64,000 bases of DNA. It comes from Elusimicrobia bacterium GWC2_64_44. GTDB lineage: Bacteria > Elusimicrobiota > Elusimicrobia > Elusimicrobiales > UBA9959. Of this stretch, positions 57,698 to 64,000 are shown one piece after another. The stretch covers positions 1 to 64,000 of the forward strand of contig MGUG01000052.1 of assembly GCA_001799845.1 (NCBI GenBank), given 5' to 3'. The notes below the pieces were generated by a model that searched no databases, had not been told where the DNA came from, and worked only from the letters and a program-made list of their open reading frames with translations. The position numbers and the translations under genes were made by a program. Each line of letters begins with the position of its first letter. The stretch's first letter is position 1.

Positions 57698-60600
57698 TCA
57701 TTCCGGCGGCGCCGGCCCGGGCACCGTCCTTATACCGAACTTGAACAGCAGCTCCACCACGTACCGGCCCTGGCTGGAGTTCTTTCCTTCCAGGCTCCAC
57801 CACGGCGTGATGGCGTATTCGGCGTCCACCCGCTTCTCGCCGCCGGGCGACAGCACCTGCCCGTAGCTGACGAACAGCTCGGGGGTTATGTAGCGCCCCA
57901 CCGTGATGTCCGCGGCCCTCTCTCCGGTCAGGCGGACGTTGAGCACGTCTATATCCAGCTTGCGCACCAGCGGGCCAGCCGCCTGTCTTGAAACGAAGTT
58001 GGCCAGCAGGTTGGCGGCGGCCGCCTGCGAGCCCGTGTCCGTCTGGCCGGCCTGGGCGCCGGGCTGGCGGGAGTAGGCGTAGAGCGGCTTGCCGGTGATC
58101 AGGTAGGACATGATATCCCGCTGCTCCATGGCCGGCTCCGACGTGAATTCCAGCACGGGGCTGCGCATGGTGCCGGTGCCGCGCAGGTAAACCTTGATGG
58201 GGCTTTCCCTGGGGGCGTTGGCCGCGCTCACGTCGATCCGGGGATCTATCGGGATCTCGCCGCCGAAGAGCAGGCTGCCGCTCTCGAGCGTAAAGGTGTT
58301 GCCCAGGTAGGTGTAAAAGCCTTTCAACGCTTCCACCGTGCCGATGACCACGTGCCGGCCGTAGGGCGCCTTCTTGATAAGCAGCTCGCCTTTGGCCTCT
58401 ATTGAACTGGGCGGGTCCCTGTACCAGGCGTTGCGCTCGCTCCTCACCGTCAGGTCGAGGGCCAGCGATTCATAAAAGGGGCTGCGGCTCCCGTCCTGCG
58501 GCGCCTTGCGCCACCGCGGCATGTCGAACAGGCATTCCGCGAAGTCCGCCGTGCCGGAGAGGGAGGGCTTTTGCCAGGTCCCCCCGAAATCCAGGTCGGC
58601 GGCGGCCACTCCGGAAAGCCCCAGCGGCACGTCGAACGGGAGCTTGCGCGCCTTAGCGCTTACCTCCGGCCCCGCCGCGCCCAGCCTGCCCTGCGCGGTC
58701 AGGCGGCCCCCCCCTTTGCTCCGGGCCGACGCTGTGAAGGAAGCGGCGGCGCTTTCCTCTCCGCGCACCGCGGCGAGGACAGCCCTGAGCTTCAGGCCCA
58801 GCGGCACGATCTCGGCCTGCGGGGCCTCCACGCTGAGCGACCCCCTGTTGGTGAACACCTTGCCCTTCAGCCCTATCTCTGCCGCCCCGTGCACTATCAC
58901 TTTGTCGGCCTTGACCGCTGGCAGAAAGACCAGCAGCGGCGCAACGTTGAGCGTCGAGGCGGTCACCACGAAGTTAAGGTCCGGCTCCGGCCCGCCGAGC
59001 GCCGCGCCGCCGGCGGCGCTGAGCAGCCCGTCGTACACCCGCCACTCCGCGCGGCTTATCTCCAGGCGCTTCTTCGTGAAGCCCCCGTCCACCCGCAGCG
59101 TTCCGAAGTCCAGCCCCTTGACCTTCAGGCCGGAGCCCTGGAATTCCAGGGTCCCGCGCCGCGCCCCCCTGGCGTAGAGAGCCCTGGCGCTCACCAGGCC
59201 CGCGGGCGGCAGCGGCAGGCTGCTCAGCGCCGTAAAATTTTCAAGCTGCAGGCCGTTAAGCTTCAGGTCCAGCTCCGCCAGCGTGCCGCCGGAAGCGGAG
59301 ACGGTGAGCTCCGCTGCGGCCCGCCCGTCCGTGGCGCAGAACCCGGCCGCGCCGTACCGGTTCCCCGAGAGCTCTGTCTTGAAAGGGCGACAGAGGCGCC
59401 ACTCCGGGGCGTCGCGCAGGCGCAGGGAGTTCCAGCGGGCCGTCAGCGCCCCATCGTGAAAGCGGGAGGTCCCCTCCAGCTCCGCCTCCAGGTAGGGAGA
59501 AGAGAAGGCCGCGCGCAGGGCGCTGGAAGCGGGCGTGCCCTCGGCCGCCAGGCTTGCGGCCCCCAGGGCCCTTTTGCCGTAGAAGAGGTTGATGGCGCCG
59601 GCGTCGGCCTTGAACCGGGGACGGCCGCCCGCGCTGAAGCTTCCCGCCGTGGTGAGGAGGTCGGCGCGCACCGGGCCATACGCCGCCGAGGCCACGGCTA
59701 CGTCCCAGGTAAGCGCCGGGGAAGACCCCCGGCCGCCCAGCTTCCCTTTTCCCTCCAGCGTACCGAGGTGCAGCGGCTCCTTCAGCGGGAAGGAAAGCGC
59801 TTTTTGGGAGCGCAGGCTCCATGACCCGCTATAGCCGCCGCCGGAGTACGCGGCGGAGAGCGACCCCTGCGCCTCCGGCGAGCGCAGGGCCGCTTTCAGG
59901 GCGGCGCTGCCCGCGGAGAGCTTCAGCCCGCCGGTCAGCGCCGCTCCGCGCGGCAGGGCGGTGCGGAACCGCGCCTCGCCCTCGGCCTGAGCGAAAACGA
60001 AATACCTGCCTGCGCCGTCCGCCCTGACCGCTCCCTTCAGGTCCGGCAGGTCCCCGCTGGCCAGCGACAGGGGCAGGCCGGACGAGTCCAGCTCGAAACT
60101 CCAGCGGCTCCCGGCGTCCAGCCGCGCGCCCAGGCGGAACCGGGCTTTCTTCAGCAGCCCGCCGGCCCGCAGCTCGTGCTTTTCCCCGGCCAGGGTGTAA
60201 TCGAAATCCGCCAGCAGGCCGGCCGGGGAGGAGGCCTTGCCCGACGCGGAGAGCCCCTCCGGCCCGTAGCGCCCGGAGGCAGACACGGAGACGCCGCGGA
60301 ATTCCCCCCGCAGCTCGCGGGCCGCTACCTGTCCTTTGGCTACGGTCAGGAACGCGGACACCGCGGTAACGTCGTTCTCCCCGCCGGCAGCGGAACTCAG
60401 CACCACCCGGCTGTCCTCCACCCGCACCTCTCTGATATCCAGGCCGGGCGGCAGGCCAGCGTCGGGCCGCCCGGGCTCCGCCGGCTCCGCGGCCACCGGC
60501 CTGATCACCGCCCCGGAGATCAAAAGTTCGCTCACCGCCGCGCGCCCGCGCAGCAGGCCGCGCAGCAGCGGCTTCACTTCCACACGCGCGACGTCAGCCT

Positions 60601-60802
60601 CCAGGCCCGGCAGCCTCAGTCTCACGTTGTAAAGCCTGAAGCCGCCAGCGAGGCCGCCTTCTACCCGGCCCGCCGTCAGCGCGCCGCCGCCGTACTTGGC
60701 AAGCAGGAGCTCCGCGAGGCCCGCCTGGAAGGTCCAGAGCAGCAGGGCGCCGGCAGCCGCCAGGCCCGCCAGCAGATAAAGAACTTTCCGCCTCAGGGGC
60801 AT
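57698..60802 (-). CDS. tamB: TamB-like inner-membrane protein (DUF490 C terminus)
   Basis: The 1034-residue protein has a single N-terminal helix (residues 8-27), a long beta-rich AsmA-like middle and the TamB C-terminal domain: IGTVEALKGFYTYLGNTFTLESGSLLFGG, YLRGTGTMRSPVLEFTSEP, DIMSYLITGKPL, ending VVELLFKFGIRT. TamB bridges the periplasm and carries phospholipids to the outer membrane with TamA. Its start overlaps the tamA stop by 1 nt. Confidence 0.92.
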   Translation of the reverse strand: MPLRRKVLYLLAGLAAAGALLLWTFQAGLAELLLAKYGGGALTAGRVEGGLAGGFRLYNVRLRLPGLEADVARVEVKPLLRGLLRGRAAVSELLISGAVIRPVAAEPAEPGRPDAGLPPGLDIREVRVEDSRVVLSSAAGGENDVTAVSAFLTVAKGQVAARELRGEFRGVSVSASGRYGPEGLSASGKASSPAGLLADFDYTLAGEKHELRAGGLLKKARFRLGARLDAGSRWSFELDSSGLPLSLASGDLPDLKGAVRADGAGRYFVFAQAEGEARFRTALPRGAALTGGLKLSAGSAALKAALRSPEAQGSLSAAYSGGGYSGSWSLRSQKALSFPLKEPLHLGTLEGKGKLGGRGSSPALTWDVAVASAAYGPVRADLLTTAGSFSAGGRPRFKADAGAINLFYGKRALGAASLAAEGTPASSALRAAFSSPYLEAELEGTSRFHDGALTARWNSLRLRDAPEWRLCRPFKTELSGNRYGAAGFCATDGRAAAELTVSASGGTLAELDLKLNGLQLENFTALSSLPLPPAGLVSARALYARGARRGTLEFQGSGLKVKGLDFGTLRVDGGFTKKRLEISRAEWRVYDGLLSAAGGAALGGPEPDLNFVVTASTLNVAPLLVFLPAVKADKVIVHGAAEIGLKGKVFTNRGSLSVEAPQAEIVPLGLKLRAVLAAVRGEESAAASFTASARSKGGGRLTAQGRLGAAGPEVSAKARKLPFDVPLGLSGVAAADLDFGGTWQKPSLSGTADFAECLFDMPRWRKAPQDGSRSPFYESLALDLTVRSERNAWYRDPPSSIEAKGELLIKKAPYGRHVVIGTVEALKGFYTYLGNTFTLESGSLLFGGEIPIDPRIDVSAANAPRESPIKVYLRGTGTMRSPVLEFTSEPAMEQRDIMSYLITGKPLYAYSRQPGAQAGQTDTGSQAAAANLLANFVSRQAAGPLVRKLDIDVLNVRLTGERAADITVGRYITPELFVSYGQVLSPGGEKRVDAEYAITPWWSLEGKNSSQGRYVVELLFKFGIRTVPGPAPPE

Positions 60803-62340
60803 CAGAACGCCTCCCCTATGGTGAAGTGGATGCGCCAGGTATCGGCCTTGGCCACAGCCGTTGGTTTTTCAGGGTTCAGCTTGTAGCCGAAATCCAGCCG
60901 TATCGGGCCGACCGGTGTAAGGTAGCGCAGGCCGCCGCCGGCGCCGTATTTCCAGTTGGCCGGCGCGGAGCCGCTCAGGCTGTCGGCCACCTGCCCGCCG
61001 TCGAGGAAGAGCGCGCCCTTGAAGCCTTTGTAGAGCGGGAACCGCAGCTCGGCGTGACCCTCCAGCGAGGTTTTGCCTCCCAGCGGATTGCCGTTGGCGT
61101 CTTCGGGTCCGACGTCCCTTTCCCCGTAGCCGCGCACCGAGTTGCCGCCGCCCATGAAGAACCTTTCGAAGATAGGCACGTCCGGGGTGCGCCCCGTCTC
61201 CTGGATGAAGCCGCCCGCGGCCGAGAGCAGGCCGGTAATTTCCCAGAAAAGCTTCTGGTAGAGGGTATGCCGCAGCGTGCCCTTGTAAAAGCTGATATCG
61301 CCGCCCCAGAAGCCGCCGGAACGCTCGAGGGCCGCCTCGGAACGGCTGCCGGCGCGCGGATAGAAAAAATCGTCGGTGGTGTCCCTGTTCACGGCTACAG
61401 AGACTGCCCTGGTCTGGGAGAGCGACGGGGCCTCGGTTGTGAGCAGCGGGTCCACGCCGAAGATCAGGGTCCGCTGCATCCTGTACTGCACAGAGGCGGA
61501 AAGGCCTTTCCCGAGTTCCCGCCCAAGGCTGAGCAGGTTCTTCACGCTCTCCATGTCGTAGCCCTCACGCCGCTCCCGGCGCCAGGTGAGCCCGTCGCGC
61601 AGCTCGGTGCGGCTGAACAGGAAATTGCGGTTGAGGATCTCGCCGTGGTACTCCAGCCAGATGCGCGACAGCGTACCGGTCACCTGGGCCTGGTAGCCCC
61701 TGTTCAGGAAGTTGTTGTGGGTCAGCCCCAGCGTGAGGCGCTCTTTCTCTTCGGAGCCGTAGCCGACGCCGGTCTTCACCCATAGCATGGGTTTTTCCCT
61801 CGCGGATATATTTACGTCTATCAGCCGGGATACGGGAGAGGAGGAGACCGTGGTGCGCAACCGCTCGAACCAGTTGGCGGCGTAGAGCCGGCTCTGGGAC
61901 CGGATGAGCCGCTCGTAGCTGTACGGGTCCCCTTTCCTATAGTCGAGCTCTTTTTTTACCACGCGCTCGGGCAGGGCGCGCAGGCCGGTCACCGAAGTGT
62001 CGCCGAAACTGTAGACCGGGCCTTCCGTTATCCCTATCCTGACGAAGACGGAGGTCCCGTCCGGCAGCGAGGAGACCGTTATTTCCGCGTCGGAATAGCC
62101 GCGGTTGTGATAGAAGGAAGTGAGGAGTTCGCGGTCGAAGGCCTCTTTTTCGCCGGTCCAGGCCGCCCCTGGCCGCAGCTCCAGCGCGTCGAGCAGCTCC
62201 GCGGGCGAGAACGCCGCGTTGCCGCTGAAACTCACGGACGACACCAGCGCCGCCGGCTCCGCGGGGCGCGCGCCGTCCGCCGCCAGGCATGGGAAGCCCG
62301 GGGCCAGGAGCGCGCAGCAAAACACGGTTTTCTTCAGCAT
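60802..62340 (-). CDS. tamA: TamA/BamA-family outer-membrane protein
   Basis: The 512-residue protein has a signal peptide (to about residue 21), at least two POTRA domains (VSSVSFSGNAAFSPAELLDA; YSFGDTSVTGLRALPERVVK) and a C-terminal 16-strand barrel. ERFFMGGGNSVRGYGERDVGP is the conserved barrel loop motif with Arg-Gly-Tyr. The last residue is Phe, as in Omp85 proteins. It is paired with tamB directly downstream. Confidence 0.92.
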   Translation of the reverse strand: MLKKTVFCCALLAPGFPCLAADGARPAEPAALVSSVSFSGNAAFSPAELLDALELRPGAAWTGEKEAFDRELLTSFYHNRGYSDAEITVSSLPDGTSVFVRIGITEGPVYSFGDTSVTGLRALPERVVKKELDYRKGDPYSYERLIRSQSRLYAANWFERLRTTVSSSPVSRLIDVNISAREKPMLWVKTGVGYGSEEKERLTLGLTHNNFLNRGYQAQVTGTLSRIWLEYHGEILNRNFLFSRTELRDGLTWRRERREGYDMESVKNLLSLGRELGKGLSASVQYRMQRTLIFGVDPLLTTEAPSLSQTRAVSVAVNRDTTDDFFYPRAGSRSEAALERSGGFWGGDISFYKGTLRHTLYQKLFWEITGLLSAAGGFIQETGRTPDVPIFERFFMGGGNSVRGYGERDVGPEDANGNPLGGKTSLEGHAELRFPLYKGFKGALFLDGGQVADSLSGSAPANWKYGAGGGLRYLTPVGPIRLDFGYKLNPEKPTAVAKADTWRIHFTIGEAF

Positions 62341-62389
62341 TCGCCCTAACGTCCCGCCCGGCCGCAGCCGGCCGGCCGTCCCCGCTGTC

Positions 62390-62836
62390 TTAGTTCTTTT
62401 TCCGGGGCTTGCAGCCGGGCACTACCCCGTCCGCGGCCTCCCGGTGCGCGAACTTTTCCGCCCGGCGCAGCAGCGCCGCCACCCTGGCCCTCAGTTCCTG
62501 CGGGGAGAAGGGCTTCGGCATGTAGTCGTCCGCCCCGAGGTCCAGGCCTTCGGCCTGCTCCGCGGAATAGTCTTTGGCGCTCAGTATTAGCACCGGCAGG
62601 TTCCTGAGTTCCGGCTTCTGCTTGATGCGCGTGAAGAGCTGCACCCCGTCGCCGTCAGGCAGCAGGCGGTCCAGGATCAGCAGGTCCAGCTTTCCAGCTT
62701 CCAGCAGCGCCTCGGCCTCTTTAATGGTAGCGGCGGTCACTATCTCCGCCCCGCTGCCGGCCAGCACCCTCGTCACGATGTCCGACACATGCGGCTCGTC
62801 TTCCACCAGGAGTATGCGTTTGTTCGTCTTAGTCAT
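62390..62836 (-). CDS. Response regulator with receiver domain only
   Basis: The 148-residue protein has Glu12-Asp13, phosphoacceptor Asp56 (LLILDRLLP), Ser86 and Lys108 (YMPKPFSP), as in OmpR-type receivers, but no DNA-binding domain. A short basic tail (KPRKKN) follows. It lies between the MCE gene (8 nt) and tamA (49 nt), which suggests co-transcription with the envelope genes. Confidence 0.9.
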   Translation of the reverse strand: MTKTNKRILLVEDEPHVSDIVTRVLAGSGAEIVTAATIKEAEALLEAGKLDLLILDRLLPDGDGVQLFTRIKQKPELRNLPVLILSAKDYSAEQAEGLDLGADDYMPKPFSPQELRARVAALLRRAEKFAHREAADGVVPGCKPRKKN

Positions 62837-62844
62837 ATAGCCCC

Positions 62845-63954
62845 CTATTCCCCCCGCGCGCCTTTTTCCGCCATGCCCTGCCAGAGCCTGCGCTCCAGCG
62901 CGGCAGATTTTTCCATATTCTCCCGCGCCTGCCGGACCAGCGCCTCTAATTTAGCCTGGTCCACGCCGCCGCCCCCTTTTTCGCCGTCGGCCGCCCGGGC
63001 CGCCAGCGCCTTTACCGAATCGTTGAGCGTGCAGGCGCCCTCGTTGAAGTCCAGCGCGGCGTTGTAGATGGCGCGGTCGTGCTCGGCCGCCTTGCCCGGT
63101 TTCTTCAGCAGCAGCCAGGGCTGCCAGCGCACCTGGCGCGAGAGGGACTTAAGGTTGGCGGAGGTCTTGTCGGCGTTGGAGAAGGCGCTGATGAGCGGGT
63201 CGCGGCTTTTCTCCAGGACCAGGTCCGCGTTCTCTCCGGCGCGGGCAAGCGACCGCGAGGCCGCGCTCAGGTTCGCGAAGCTTTCGGACAGCTGCCCCCC
63301 GCCTCCAGCCATGGTGCCCGAGAACTCCTCCAGGTTTTTCGCGCTGTTTACGATGGCCCGCTCGGTAGCCGGCACGGAGCGGTTAAGCGAGGCCATAACC
63401 GACCTGGCCAGCTCGCTGGTTTCCTTGAGGTTGACCACAGCGGCCAGGGCCGCGCCCGACATTTCCTTGTCGGCCATCACGTCCACGAAATCGTCTATGC
63501 GGCGCGCTATGCTGCCCGCCGTGCCGGCCAGTTCCTTCATGGAAACCGGGGCCGCACCCTGCAGCCTGGCGCCGGGGGCCAACCCGCGCTCCGAACGCCC
63601 CGGCGTCACGGACAGCACCGTGTTGCCGGTCAGCGTGCGGTCCACGGCCGCCGCCGTGTCGGCTGGAAAAGCCTCGGGGTACACTATCCTGGCCGTCACC
63701 TCAACCGCCGCCCCCGGCCCGGCCGCGTCCCGAAAACGCACCACCTCCATGCCGGTGACCTTGCCTAGGGCCAGCCCCATCACCTGCACCGGGTCGCCCG
63801 CCCGCAGCCCCTGCACGTCGGTAAACAGCACCTTCAGGGTCTGCTTCTTCTTGAAGGCCGTGTCCCAGCGCCCCGCGACCGACAGCACCAGGCCGCCCAG
63901 CAGCAGCCCGGCCAGCAGCACCGCCCCTGCCTTGGCTTCAGATCGGGTTCTCAT
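62845..63954 (-). CDS. mlaD: MCE/MlaD-family lipid-transport protein
   Basis: The 369-residue protein has an N-terminal membrane helix (residues 10-27), an MCE domain (about 40-125; LKVLFTDVQGLRAGDPVQVMGLALGKVTG, LTGNTVLSVTPG) and a long helical C-terminal region (SVMASLNRSVPATERAIVNS) as in larger MlaD/PqiB relatives. It binds phospholipid in the periplasm with an MlaEF ABC module. An ATGA overlap joins it to the gene at the window edge. Confidence 0.9.
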   Translation of the reverse strand: MRTRSEAKAGAVLLAGLLLGGLVLSVAGRWDTAFKKKQTLKVLFTDVQGLRAGDPVQVMGLALGKVTGMEVVRFRDAAGPGAAVEVTARIVYPEAFPADTAAAVDRTLTGNTVLSVTPGRSERGLAPGARLQGAAPVSMKELAGTAGSIARRIDDFVDVMADKEMSGAALAAVVNLKETSELARSVMASLNRSVPATERAIVNSAKNLEEFSGTMAGGGGQLSESFANLSAASRSLARAGENADLVLEKSRDPLISAFSNADKTSANLKSLSRQVRWQPWLLLKKPGKAAEHDRAIYNAALDFNEGACTLNDSVKALAARAADGEKGGGGVDQAKLEALVRQARENMEKSAALERRLWQGMAEKGARGE

Positions 63955-64000
63955 AACCTCTCCTCAAAGCGTTCGGCCTGCCCCAGCAGGTCCTCGGCGT
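63951..64000 (-). CDS. C-terminal end of a gene preceding mlaD (possibly mlaF)
   Basis: Only 15 codons are in the window (AEDLLGQAERFEERL then TGA). The frame is open to the edge and overlaps the mlaD start by 4 nt. In Mla-type operons the ATPase MlaF commonly precedes MlaD, but the residues visible are too few to assign it. Confidence 0.4.
   Translation of the reverse strand, partial: AEDLLGQAERFEERL

Overview
The window is a gene-dense, high-GC chromosome segment with no insertion sequence, phage, plasmid or CRISPR signature. It comes from a Gram-negative bacterium: there is a TamA/BamA-type barrel, TamB, a TolC efflux system, an MCE/MlaD lipid-transport protein, lipoproteins and AsmA-like proteins. 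The lifestyle looks strictly anaerobic or microaerophobic: hybrid-cluster protein, rubrerythrin, desulfoferrodoxin, rubredoxin, and a Cys-type NAD-linked formate dehydrogenase. The mix resembles deep-branching anaerobes such as Elusimicrobiota, but the window holds no rRNA or other marker that fixes the lineage.

Layout. 1-8.2 kb (+): the 3' end of gcvPB, lplA, a stand-alone RAM domain, a receiver, a membrane protease-like protein, an AsmA-like protein, pyrE, a SAM-hydroxide adenosyltransferase and an RlmI-type methyltransferase. 8.2-11.2 kb (-): purB-purA, tRNA-Phe and a receiver. 11.2-12.3 kb (+): a PAS histidine kinase. 12.3-23.3 kb (-): a purine operon purE-C-S-L-Q-F-D-M-NH. With purB and purA nearby it covers PRPP to AMP, and PurN and PurH are fused. 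23.4-28.2 kb (+): an Fe-S-type Rrf2 regulator with a palindromic operator, hcp, a TIGR02757-type gene, rubrerythrin, tpx, desulfoferrodoxin and rubredoxin. 28.2-36.3 kb (-): an FG-GAP/UnbV protein, an acid-phosphatase lipoprotein, an FlgO/CsgG-like plus LamG lipoprotein, glnA and an oversized glmS. 36.7-45.0 kb (-): a histidine kinase, a MacAB-TolC-like efflux operon, a TPR protein and a PMT-type glycosyltransferase. 45.1-56.2 kb (+): rhodanese, a three-subunit molybdenum hydroxylase, bacterioferritin, then mobA-fdhD-fdhB-fdhA. 56.2-64 kb: a small unknown gene, a quinone oxidoreductase, then tamA-tamB, a receiver and an Mla-like operon on the minus strand.

The main candidates for something undescribed are non-coding. 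A dispersed structured element with inverted ends occurs at 688-806 and, in opposite orientation and expanded, at 36378-36634. A separate multi-hairpin element lies in front of purNH at 14520-14645. Several monocistronic genes carry a TANNNT box only 6-7 nt before the ATG and no Shine-Dalgarno, which suggests leaderless transcripts. Protein-level oddities are the PurN-PurH fusion, a short archaeal-sized PurA, an 855-residue GlmS, and three stand-alone receivers with two orphan kinases.
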